A stretch of DNA of 27,642 nucleotides from Bordetella parapertussis. GTDB lineage: Bacteria; Pseudomonadota; Gammaproteobacteria; Burkholderiales; Burkholderiaceae_C. The notes under the pieces were generated by a model. It ran no database searches and was not told the origin of the DNA. It saw only the letters and a list, made by a program, of their open reading frames with translations. Below are positions 1 to 6,617 of the stretch, piece after piece. Location of the stretch: positions 1-27,642 of the forward strand of contig CAMCTC010000063.1 in the NCBI GenBank assembly GCA_945878355.1, read 5' to 3'. Both the position numbers and the translations under genes were made by a program. The stretch's first letter is position 1. The number at the start of each line of letters is the position of its first letter.

Positions 1-149
1 GACTCTGGCACAAGATGAAATATACTTGGATGGCTGTCAAATGTCGAAATTCTGTAGAGCTAGAGGCGGATGTTGATCACATCATTTCGAATTTCGGAAC
101 AACTTACAAGTTCAGCTTTTGATGATAATAACTTGATGGGAAGAGCTTA
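1..149 (+). mobile_element. Right end of an IS630-family insertion sequence (partial)
   Basis: The first ~150 bases are AT-richer than everything that follows and contain the 3' end of an IS630-type transposase. After its stop codon there are about 27 bases and then a TA dinucleotide at 148-149, followed directly by sequence that reads as the interrupted BrnT-like gene on the other strand. IS630-family elements insert at TA and duplicate it, so 149 is the likely element boundary. The left end, the terminal repeat partner and the second TA copy lie outside the window. The boundary is inferred from where the toxin reading frame stops resembling its family. Confidence 0.6.
3..122 (+). CDS. IS630-family transposase, C-terminal fragment (5' end outside window)
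   Basis: An open frame runs from the window edge to a TGA at 120-122 and encodes 39 residues, beginning LWHKMKYTWM and ending NFGTTYKFSF. IS630/Tc1-type DDE transposases typically end this way: the last acidic catalytic residue lies in a D-x-NPIE-x-LW segment, followed by a K-YxW stretch and a C-terminal NFGxKYxINF-like tail. Only the part after the catalytic glutamate is visible here, so catalytic integrity cannot be judged. The AT-rich codon use differs from the GC-rich host genes next to it, as expected for a mobile element. The family call rests on recognising the tail and has not been searched. Confidence 0.65.
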   Translation, partial: LWHKMKYTWMAVKCRNSVELEADVDHIISNFGTTYKFSF

Positions 150-192
150 TGAGTTGCTCGTTCTTGTCGGGATCCCAGCGATAGGGCTTCAT
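150..192 (-). pseudogene. BrnT-like toxin gene, 5' stump interrupted by the IS element
   Basis: On the minus strand, an ATG at 192-190 opens MKPYRWDPDKNEQL (14 codons), after which the frame runs into the insertion sequence and stops after about 13 unrelated residues. The xxFxWDPxKNxxL opening is the characteristic start of BrnT/DUF4258-like ribonuclease toxins of type II toxin-antitoxin systems, whose members are usually about 90 residues. Homology breaks beside a TA at 148-149, matching IS630 target choice. No convincing Shine-Dalgarno is visible before the ATG and the frame is open further upstream, so the start is by family similarity only. The rest of the toxin and the antitoxin, normally downstream, would be on the far side of the element. 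Confidence 0.5.
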
Positions 193-397
193 CGTCAGGC
201 GATGATGACGACCTGTGTGCCGTTTGTCAACATTCTCCAGCACTGACCAGACTTGGTTTGCGACGGTCACCTTGCCATTGACCGGCCGGCCGAAGGCAGG
301 TCCGTTTGAATTGCGGGAGGTGCGCCCAGCATGGGCACCAACTGATGGGCAGCAGTCCGGCCGCGCGAGTCAGGCGATACCCGCCCCATCCACCCGA
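193..397. other. Intergenic stretch without a supported gene
   Basis: This stretch separates the interrupted toxin start from the stop of the 403-aa gene. A minus-strand frame is open through much of it, in phase with the BrnT-like stump, but its translation has no recognisable domain and no good start. No terminator hairpin with a U-run, tRNA or repeat was found. Confidence 0.4.
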
Positions 398-1609
398 TCA
401 GCCCAGCAAGAGCTGCTGCCTAACCCAGGCCGCAGAGTTCGTGTCCCCAGCCACACCGGCAGCGATTTGCGCTCTGGCCCAGGCTTCCTGCCCCAGTTCA
501 CGCGCAGCCTCCAGCGCGTGATCGCGCGCGGCACGGACATCCGAGCCGGTGATCTCGTAGCCGGCGCCTCGCGCCATCCACTGCAGCGCATAGAGGGCCA
601 CCTTGACCGCAAAGTCGGGCTGGCTTTTCAGATGATCGCGGGCGGCGCGGATCAGCGTGTTCGGGTCCACGGCAGCGCGCTGGGCCAGCGCAAGCGCCAG
701 GTCATATTGCTTGATCGTCTTGGCGGTGGCAAACCACTTGCCCTCGGTGCCCGGCGAGGAGGCGATCAAATCGGTCAGGATGCGTGCCGGCGCGATGCCG
801 GGGTAACGCTTGACGATGGCGCGGAAGGTGGCGATGTGGGTGTAGGCATCGCAGGCGGCGATGGCATAGCGGGTGTAGGCCTCTTCGACGCGACCGGCAT
901 CGAGCAGCACCTGTTCGGCCAGCGCGGACAGCGCGGCGTCAGACGCATAGGGGCTGCGCAAGTCCTCAATGAAGTCGATGGCAGCATCGACCTCGCCGCG
1001 CGCCACCATGACCTTGGCGACCCATTGCTGGTCCTGCCAGCCGGGTTTGGGGTCCAGGCTGCGCAGTTCGAGCAGATCGTCAAAGCGACGCGCCTTGAAC
1101 AGCGCGCTCAAGCAAGGCGTTTCGGCCTTGGCATAGGCGAAGACCCCGCTCCGCCGGTCGGCCAGCATCAGCCTGACCAGCGGCATCAGTCGGTCGGCCC
1201 AGTCCGAGGCCAGCGCTGGCGTGGCACACAAGTCGCCCCACAACTCGCCCAGGCATTCGATGTAGGGCGGGTCATCGTCCTGGTAGGCCTCGAACAGGCG
1301 GTCAAGCCATTTTCTGCGCAGCGCCTCGGGCACCCGGGCGCCCGAGATCAGCGGCGCCAGCTTGCTGACGGCGGTGGCCGCAGCCGAGCCCAGCGAACCC
1401 GATGAACTGTCGATGTGGGCCAGGGCAGGCGAGAGCTTTTCCAACAGCAGCACCGCGCCGTCGGCGGCCAGGGCGGGGTCGGTGCGTGCAGCACGCTCGA
1501 TCTCGCCCAAGGCCTCCTTGATCCGGCCGATGGCCTTGCTCGTGCCGGCCCAGCCGAATGCGTTGCGTCGAAAGCTGGTCTTGAAGTTCCAGGTGTGTGC
1601 GGTGCTCAT
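398..1609 (-). CDS. Conserved helical protein of unknown function
   Basis: This gene encodes 403 residues from an ATG at 1609-1607. The sequence is almost entirely amphipathic helix, rich in Ala, Leu, Asp and Arg, with short degenerate repeats that resemble TPR-like pairs, for example the DAALSALAEQVLLDAGRVEE and FDDLLELRSLD segments. There is no signal peptide or membrane segment, so a cytosolic scaffold or interaction protein is plausible. It vaguely resembles helical repeat families such as DUF6880, but I cannot assign it with confidence. Coding is supported by its length, clean GC-rich codon use and absence of a better frame. It is separated from the upstream regulator gene by about 190 bases containing a dispersed repeat, so it is probably not part of the cox-like operon. 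It lies next to the IS insertion but is intact. Confidence 0.75.
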   Translation of the reverse strand: MSTAHTWNFKTSFRRNAFGWAGTSKAIGRIKEALGEIERAARTDPALAADGAVLLLEKLSPALAHIDSSSGSLGSAAATAVSKLAPLISGARVPEALRRKWLDRLFEAYQDDDPPYIECLGELWGDLCATPALASDWADRLMPLVRLMLADRRSGVFAYAKAETPCLSALFKARRFDDLLELRSLDPKPGWQDQQWVAKVMVARGEVDAAIDFIEDLRSPYASDAALSALAEQVLLDAGRVEEAYTRYAIAACDAYTHIATFRAIVKRYPGIAPARILTDLIASSPGTEGKWFATAKTIKQYDLALALAQRAAVDPNTLIRAARDHLKSQPDFAVKVALYALQWMARGAGYEITGSDVRAARDHALEAARELGQEAWARAQIAAGVAGDTNSAAWVRQQLLLG

Positions 1610-1734
1610 GGGATGCTGTCCATTTCAATGACCAGACCTCATGTTCGCCCATATGGCCCACTGTGGTGCGCCATCGATCGCGGCGCCAGGCGGCCAGGCA
1701 CCGCGTCGCGACCCGAACCGGTCAGGCTGACTCT

Positions 1735-1810
1735 TGAGCGCCCCAAGGCCGGCCAAAGCCGGCCGTCCCCCCGTGGGGATCAAGCCGCAAAGCCACATTT
1801 ACTTGAGAGC
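1735..1810 (+). repeat. Dispersed intergenic repeat, copy 1
   Basis: This 76-base block is nearly identical to the reverse complement of 12847-12926. Shared landmarks in order are TGAGCGCCCCAAGGCCGGCC, GTGGGGATCAAGC, GCAAAGCCACATTT and CTTGAGAGC. It contains a 7-bp GC-only hairpin (GGCCGGC, loop CAAA, GCCGGCC). Relative to copy 2 it lacks about four bases of the second hairpin (GTGGC-AAA-GCCAC). The block overlaps the stop codon of the regulator gene at 1799-1801. It has no long U-run, so intrinsic terminator activity is uncertain. It looks like a REP-type element and is probably present elsewhere in the genome. Confidence 0.8.
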
Positions 1811-2938
1811 AACCGGCAGGACGGCAGCCTTGGGCAAGCGGAAATGCCACCAAGGCAGCGCCTGGATCAGCGACAGCACCTCGCCGCTGCGCGACGGCGC
1901 GTAGCCCGGCAAGGCCGACAACGCAGCCGGCCAGGCGGGGCTGTCCAGCGCCTGGCGCAGCTTGTGCACTGCAGGATGGTCGAGGGCATCCTTCAGGCAG
2001 ACCAGGTAGTAGTCCTCGGCGACCAGCGGGATGAAATCGAGGCCGAACTGGCGCGCCGCCGCCTCGATGCCAGGACCGACATCGCCCGCCCCGCTCGCCA
2101 CCGACGCCGCCACCCCCAGGTGGCTGTCTTCGGGCGGGTCGGTGTAGCCGGCGATTCGCGCCGGATCCAGCCCCTGCTCGGCCAGCAGGTGGTCCATCAG
2201 CAGCCGGGTGCCCGAGCCGCTCTGACGGTTGACGAATCGCGGCGCAACGCCGCCAGCTGACACCAGGTCGGCTAAGCCACGCAGCCCCAGCGGATTGCCG
2301 GGCCGCACCATCAGACCCTGGTTGCGTCGCAGGCAGCCGATCAGCTTGTGCAGGCCGGGTTTGAGCAGCGGCTTGATCGCGCCGGCAAACTGCGCCGAGC
2401 CGCCGGCCAGCGGCGGCACATGGAAACCCGCGACCAGGCAGCGGCCCTGGCTCAGCGCGCGCAGCGCGTCGACGCTGCCGGCGAAGCGCAGCTCGATATG
2501 CAGGCCTTGCTGCTGGCTGGCCAGGTCGCGCAGCGCGGGCAGCGCCAGGTCGTGGCTGGCAAAGACCGTCAGCACATGTTGGCTGCCATCCAGCGCATCG
2601 ACCAGCACCCGCTCGAGTTCGGCGCGCAGCGCTTCGATGTGCGGCGTCAGCCTGGTGCGGGCGCGGGTCTCGGCCCACAGCAGCCGGTCGGCAAATGGCG
2701 TCAGACGCGACGGCTGGCCCTGGGTCCAGGTGACCAGCGGCTCGCCCATCACCTCCTCCCAGCGCTTGAGCTGGCCCCAGATGTGGCGGTAGGACGCGCC
2801 CAGCGCCTTGGCGGTGTGCTGGATCGAGCCGTGCTCGCGAACCGCCCACAACAAGTCGAACAGCGGGTTGTGCAGCGCAGCGCCGCGCTGACCGTCAGCC
2901 TCGAAGCTGTACTGCAGGTGGACGCCGCGGGCTTTCAT
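1799..2938 (-). CDS. ModE/LysR-type HTH regulator with a periplasmic-binding-protein-like domain
   Basis: The 379-residue product combines an N-terminal winged helix of the ModE/LysR type with a C-terminal PBP-like domain. The HTH is seen at about residues 28-75 (GSIQHTAKALGASYRHIWGQ, then the wing with PLVTWTQGQPSRLT). The PBP-like domain (about 115-370, PF12727 type) carries the signature RFVNRQSGSGTRLLMD near residue 238, usual in molybdate-related MoeA/MoaR-like proteins. The two MOP/TOBE domains of classical ModE are absent. It probably senses molybdate, tungstate or a cofactor-related ligand and controls the adjacent operon and perhaps tup/aor; that is inference. It is the last gene of the hydroxylase run, 20 bases after coxG. 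Its stop codon lies inside a dispersed repeat. Confidence 0.8.
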   Translation of the reverse strand: MKARGVHLQYSFEADGQRGAALHNPLFDLLWAVREHGSIQHTAKALGASYRHIWGQLKRWEEVMGEPLVTWTQGQPSRLTPFADRLLWAETRARTRLTPHIEALRAELERVLVDALDGSQHVLTVFASHDLALPALRDLASQQQGLHIELRFAGSVDALRALSQGRCLVAGFHVPPLAGGSAQFAGAIKPLLKPGLHKLIGCLRRNQGLMVRPGNPLGLRGLADLVSAGGVAPRFVNRQSGSGTRLLMDHLLAEQGLDPARIAGYTDPPEDSHLGVAASVASGAGDVGPGIEAAARQFGLDFIPLVAEDYYLVCLKDALDHPAVHKLRQALDSPAWPAALSALPGYAPSRSGEVLSLIQALPWWHFRLPKAAVLPVALK

Positions 2939-2958
2939 CGATCGATGCCAGGCAGCGC

Positions 2959-3492
2959 TCAGCCGCCGAACAATCGCTTGAACCAGGCCAGCAAGCGCGC
3001 GAACAAACCTGGCGGCGCGATCACAACCCGCGCGACCTCGACGGCCTGGCGCTGGGTCAGCCGGGTGTTGAAGTTCACGAAGAACTCGGTGGCCATCTTC
3101 TGCGCCGCCATGTCGACCAGGCGCGAGCCGATCTGCGCGATCTTGCCGCCGACCGTCGCATGCGCGGTGTAGTGCAGCATGGTCTGGTTCGGACCGATCG
3201 CCTCAAGCCGGATCTCGGCGTTGCCCTTGCCGTGGCCGGCGGCGCCGCCTTGGCCTTCGAAGCGCAGCGTGTAAGAGGTCGGTGGCTGCAAGTCCTCGAG
3301 CTGCAGCTTGCCCTTGAACTTGGCTTTGACCGGACCGATCGCCGCAGTGATCAGCACCTCGAACTGGTTCTCACCGGTCGGGGTGATGCTCTCGCAGCCA
3401 GGGATGGCCTGCTGCAGCAGTGTGATGTCGTTGAGCGCGGCCCAGGCCTGGGCCTGGCTGACGGGCAGGGTCTGCTGGTTGGTGAGTTGCAT
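2959..3492 (-). CDS. coxG: CoxG-like SRPBCC protein
   Basis: The 177-residue protein belongs to the CoxG family (carbon monoxide dehydrogenase subunit G, PF06240; START/SRPBCC fold). The sequence shows the typical WxxLxDxxxLxxxIPGCESI segment near residues 17-36, GPVKAKFKGK near 73-82 and the GGAAGHGKGNAEI turn. The C-terminal tail (LLAWFKRLFGG) is short, hydrophobic and basic. In Oligotropha, CoxG recruits CO dehydrogenase to the membrane, and the tail here could serve for peripheral attachment; that is inference. It lies 30 bases after coxE and 20 before the regulator gene. The ATG start lacks a strong Shine-Dalgarno, suggesting translational coupling. Confidence 0.88.
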   Translation of the reverse strand: MQLTNQQTLPVSQAQAWAALNDITLLQQAIPGCESITPTGENQFEVLITAAIGPVKAKFKGKLQLEDLQPPTSYTLRFEGQGGAAGHGKGNAEIRLEAIGPNQTMLHYTAHATVGGKIAQIGSRLVDMAAQKMATEFFVNFNTRLTQRQAVEVARVVIAPPGLFARLLAWFKRLFGG

Positions 3493-3522
3493 GGTGGCGG
3501 GTACCGGTTTGAAAGAATGGGT

Positions 3523-4764
3523 TCAGCGCGTCGCCGAGGCGGGCCGACGGGGCGGGCGTTCGCGCGCAGCCAGCACCTGGACTAGGTCGGTCAGGCTCTG
3601 CAGGTTGTGCGCTGGCAGGAATTGGTCGACATGCGGCAGCATGGCCTTGATGCCGCCGGCCCGGGGCTCGAACTGGTCGAAGCGCAGCAAAGGGTTGAGC
3701 CAGATCAGCCTGCGGCAGCTCTTGTGCAGCCGCTCCATCTCGAAAGCCAGCGCCTGGGTGTCGCCATGCTCGAGGCCGTCGGTGACGAGCAGCACGGTGG
3801 CCTGGGTGCCGAGCACCCGCCTGGCCCAGCGCTGGTTGAACTCGTGCAGGCTGGTGGTGATGCGGGTGCCGCCCGACCAGTCGGCCACCGCGCGAACCAC
3901 CTGGGCCACCGCCAGGTCGGGGTCGCGGCTCTTGAGCAGCCGGGTGGTGCGGGTCAGCCTGGTGCCGAAGACGAAGCTCTCGACCCTGGCGTCGGCATGG
4001 CCCAGCGCATGGGCGAAGTGCAGCAGCATGCGCGAGTAGCGGCTCATAGACCCCGAGATGTCGGCCAGCAACACCAGCGGCGCAGGCTGCTCGCGGGCGC
4101 TGCGCCAGCGCATCTCGGACAGCTCACCGCCTTGCCTGGCCATGCGCGCCAGCGTCGCGCGCCAGTCGGGCCTGCCGGGGCGCGCTGCGCGGGCGCTGCG
4201 GCGCGTGGGCAGCGGCTCGAACACCAGCCGCAGCTGGGCCAGCGCGCGCTGCGCGGCGCGCCACTCGTCGGCGCTCATCGTGTCGAAATCGGCTTGGCGC
4301 AAGACCTCGCGATCGTTCCAGGTCAGCTCGGCGTTGATCTCGATCTGCTCCTGCTCGGGGCTGTCCGGCAGTCGGTTGGGCTGGTGCGGGAACAGCGCTT
4401 CGCCCAGGCGCCGGTTCTCGGGCGGCGGCGGCACGGCGCCGTCCTTGAGGACGACCTTGGGCAGCAGCATCGCGCGCATCCGACCCATCAGGTCGGGGTC
4501 ACGCCAGAACAGCGTGAAAGCCTGGTCGAACAGCTCGCGGTGCTCGGCCCGGTCGACCAAGCAGGCGCTGAGCACCGCGTGGAAATCGCGCTTGCTCTGC
4601 AGCCCCGCCACCTGCAAAGCCTGCAGCGCCGTGTGCACCCGGTCGCCACCGACCGGCATGCCGGCGCTGCGCAGCACGCGGGCGAAGTGCATCACGTTCT
4701 CGGCCAGGTGGCTGCCGCTCGGCGCCAATCGGCCCGCTGGGCTGGCATTCGGTTGGCTGTGCAT
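3523..4764 (-). CDS. coxE: CoxE-like VWA-domain protein (Mo hydroxylase maturation)
   Basis: The protein is 413 residues from the ATG at 4764. The open frame extends another 62 codons upstream, but those overlap the end of coxD and encode a low-complexity Arg/Ala/Gly tract, so the later start is chosen. The C-terminal half is a von Willebrand A domain with a full MIDAS: DISGSMS near residue 235, a threonine in SGGTRI, and TDGLEHGD. In Oligotropha carboxidovorans CoxE works with the AAA+ protein CoxD in assembling the [CuSMoO2] centre of CO dehydrogenase. Here it follows coxD by 20 bases, the standard MoxR-VWA pairing. CoxDE pairs also accompany hydroxylases that do not use CO. Confidence 0.88.
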   Translation of the reverse strand: MHSQPNASPAGRLAPSGSHLAENVMHFARVLRSAGMPVGGDRVHTALQALQVAGLQSKRDFHAVLSACLVDRAEHRELFDQAFTLFWRDPDLMGRMRAMLLPKVVLKDGAVPPPPENRRLGEALFPHQPNRLPDSPEQEQIEINAELTWNDREVLRQADFDTMSADEWRAAQRALAQLRLVFEPLPTRRSARAARPGRPDWRATLARMARQGGELSEMRWRSAREQPAPLVLLADISGSMSRYSRMLLHFAHALGHADARVESFVFGTRLTRTTRLLKSRDPDLAVAQVVRAVADWSGGTRITTSLHEFNQRWARRVLGTQATVLLVTDGLEHGDTQALAFEMERLHKSCRRLIWLNPLLRFDQFEPRAGGIKAMLPHVDQFLPAHNLQSLTDLVQVLAARERPPRRPASATR

Positions 4765-4784
4765 CGTCAAACCCGGGCCGGACT

Positions 4785-5708
4785 TCAGCCGCCGCGCGCC
4801 TCTTGGCGGACTTGCTCGAGCAGGCGCGCCGACTCGCTGCCTTGCATCTTGACGATGTCGTCCTGGTACTTCAGCAGCAGGCCCAGCGTGTGCTGGACCA
4901 GCACCGGATCGAGCACCACCGCGTCGAGCTCCATCAGCGCGCGGGTCCACTCGATGGTCTCGGCAATGCCGGGCAATTTGTAGAGCTCGACCGAGCGCAG
5001 CTGCTGCACAAAGCCGACGATCTGGCGCGCGAGCTCGGCGCCGGCGCCCGGCACGCGACGCTGCAGGATCGCCAGCTCGCGCTCGGCATCTGGGAAATCG
5101 ACCCAGTGGTAGAGGCAGCGACGCTTGACCGCGTCGTGGATCTCGCGGGTGCGGTTGCTGGTCAGGATCACGATCGGCGGCTGCTTGGCCTTGACGGTGC
5201 CGAACTCGGGGATGGTGATCTGGAAATCACTCAGCACCTCGAGCAAAAAAGCCTCGAAAGGCTCGTCGGCGCGGTCGAGCTCGTCGATCAACAGCACAGG
5301 CGCGACCTCGTTGGCCGGGTCTATCGCCTGCAGCAGCGCGCGCTTGGTCAGAAATCGCTCAGAGAACAATTCGGCGGCCAGGGTCTCGCGCTGGGCGCCC
5401 TCGGCCAGCCGGATCTCCATCATCTGCCGTCCGTAATTCCACTCGTAAGCGGCACCCGCCAGATCCAGCCCTTCGTAGCACTGCAAGCGGATCAGCGGCC
5501 GACCCAGCATCGCCGCGAGCGTGCGGGCGATCTCGGTCTTGCCGGTGCCGGGCTCGCCTTCGAGAAACAGCGGGCGCTGCAGCTTGAGCGCAAGGTAGAC
5601 ACAGGTCGCCAGCTGGCGGTCGGCCAGGTAATCGAGCCCGGCCAGTCGGACGATGGTGTCGTCGATGCTGACGGGCAAAGCGGTATCGGGAGACAAAGCA
5701 GGAGACAA
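4785..5708 (-). CDS. coxD: CoxD-like MoxR-family AAA+ ATPase
   Basis: The protein is 307 residues with Walker A GEPGTGKT near residues 51-58, Walker B LLIDELDRAD near 138-147, sensor 1 in VILTSNRTREI and a following arginine-rich AVKRRCLYHW segment. It is the partner of CoxE and acts as a chaperone-like ATPase in maturation of molybdenum hydroxylases. No ATG is available near the N-terminus. The chosen TTG at 5708 has a GGAG seven bases upstream. A second in-frame TTG follows 12 bases later because the first codons sit in a duplicated 12-mer. An intrinsic terminator lies immediately upstream with its U-run touching this GGAG, so expression may depend on readthrough. Confidence 0.88.
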   Translation of the reverse strand: MSPALSPDTALPVSIDDTIVRLAGLDYLADRQLATCVYLALKLQRPLFLEGEPGTGKTEIARTLAAMLGRPLIRLQCYEGLDLAGAAYEWNYGRQMMEIRLAEGAQRETLAAELFSERFLTKRALLQAIDPANEVAPVLLIDELDRADEPFEAFLLEVLSDFQITIPEFGTVKAKQPPIVILTSNRTREIHDAVKRRCLYHWVDFPDAERELAILQRRVPGAGAELARQIVGFVQQLRSVELYKLPGIAETIEWTRALMELDAVVLDPVLVQHTLGLLLKYQDDIVKMQGSESARLLEQVRQEARGG

Positions 5709-5712
5709 AGCT
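5689..5712 (+). repeat. Tandem duplication of a 12-mer at the coxD start
   Basis: Two copies of GGAGACAAAGCW occupy 5689-5700 and 5701-5712. On the coding strand they read TTTGTCTCC twice and give the residue repeat SPALSP plus two alternative TTG start codons 12 bases apart. Confidence 0.85.
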
Positions 5713-5719
5713 CAACTCC

Positions 5720-5747
5720 AAAAAAAACGCCGCATCAGGTGCGGCGT
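5720..5747 (-). terminator. Intrinsic terminator between coxM and coxD
   Basis: On the minus strand the transcript would read a stem ACGCCGCA / TGCGGCGT with a five-base loop, followed directly by eight U residues (plus-strand A-run 5720-5727). This is a textbook Rho-independent terminator in the direction of the operon. It sits after coxM and ends one base before the GGAG of coxD, so it should reduce coxD-coxE-coxG-regulator expression relative to the three enzyme subunits unless it is antiterminated. Confidence 0.85.
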
Positions 5748-5760
5748 CTTGGGCCTCAAT

Positions 5761-5797
5761 GCGGCGAAATCTGGCGGCGAAATCTGCGGTGAAATCT
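5761..5797 (+). repeat. Three tandem 12/13-mers after the coxM stop
   Basis: GCGGCGAAATCT occurs at 5761-5772 and 5774-5785, with a third, one-mismatch copy GCGGTGAAATCT at 5786-5797. The array lies between the coxM stop at 5807 and the intrinsic terminator. Its role is unknown; it is probably a slippage or duplication product. Confidence 0.8.
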
Positions 5798-5806
5798 ACC
5801 GCAGAA

Positions 5807-6592
5807 TCAGCCGGCGACGGCCCGCCCGGCCAGCACCGGGATCAGCGCGGCACGGTACTCGGCCGAGCCATGCAAGTCGGTGTTCAGGCCGTCTGCCGAG
5901 ACGGTGGCGCCAGCGAGCGCGGCGGCCGACCAGTTCGACGCCAGTTTGGCTTCCAGACCCTTGGCGCGGAACACGCAGGCACCGGCACCGGTCACCGCGA
6001 CACGAACGCCTTGCGAGCCGCGACTGACGAACACGCCGACGATAGAAAACCGCGACGCCGGCTGCTTGAACTTCTGCCAGCCCGCTTTCTCGGGCACCGG
6101 GAAGCTCACCGCGGTGATCACTTCACCGTCGGCCAGCGCGGTTTCGTACAGGCCGGTGAAAAAGTCGTCGGCGGCGATGCTGCGGCGGTCGGTGTGGATG
6201 ATCGCGCCCAGGCCCAGCACTGCAGCGGTGTAGCAGGCCGCCGGGTCGTTGTTGGCCAGGCTGCCGCCTATCGTGCCGCGGTTGCGAACCTGACGGTCGC
6301 CGATCTTGCCAGCCAGGTCGGCCAGCGCGGGGATCGCAGCGGCGAGTCCGGCGTGCGCGGCCACCGCAGCGTGGGTGCACATCGCGCCGACCTTGACCAC
6401 CGCGCCAGACACAGTGATGTCGTGCAAGCCGGCGACGCCGGCCAGGTCGACCAGCGCCTCGGGCGCGGCCAGGCCGAGTTTCATCGACGCGAGCAGCGAT
6501 TGGCCGCCGGCAATCAGCTTGGCACCATCGGCGCCGGCAGCGCGCGCGGCTTCAGCCAGCGACGCGGGTTTGGCATAAGCAAAAGCTTGCAT
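5807..6592 (-). CDS. coxM: Molybdenum hydroxylase FAD-binding medium subunit (CoxM/CutM type)
   Basis: The protein has 261 residues from an ATG at 6592 that is preceded by GGAG nine bases upstream. The open frame extends further but into the end of coxL. It shows the FAD pyrophosphate-binding motif AGGQSLL near residues 27-33 and a second FAD signature IGDRQVRNRGTIGGSLANND near 94-113, both typical of the PCMH-type flavin subunit. It accepts electrons from the Fe-S subunit and passes them to the external acceptor. At 261 residues it is slightly short for the family (about 265-290), with the usual C-terminal CO-DH flavoprotein domain present. It lies 25 bases after coxL, while downstream a terminator separates it from coxD. 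Confidence 0.9.
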   Translation of the reverse strand: MQAFAYAKPASLAEAARAAGADGAKLIAGGQSLLASMKLGLAAPEALVDLAGVAGLHDITVSGAVVKVGAMCTHAAVAAHAGLAAAIPALADLAGKIGDRQVRNRGTIGGSLANNDPAACYTAAVLGLGAIIHTDRRSIAADDFFTGLYETALADGEVITAVSFPVPEKAGWQKFKQPASRFSIVGVFVSRGSQGVRVAVTGAGACVFRAKGLEAKLASNWSAAALAGATVSADGLNTDLHGSAEYRAALIPVLAGRAVAG

Positions 6593-6617
6593 GGAAATGC
6601 TCTCCAAGAATTGGGGT

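Noticed and set aside
1735..1810. Dispersed repeat copy 1 as an intrinsic terminator
   Set aside because: The GGCCGGC stem is strong, but no U-run follows it on either strand. It is therefore listed as a repeat only.
4765..4950. 62-codon N-terminal extension of coxE
   Set aside because: It overlaps the conserved end of coxD and encodes a Gly/Ala/Arg tract; the ATG at 4764 gives the usual start.
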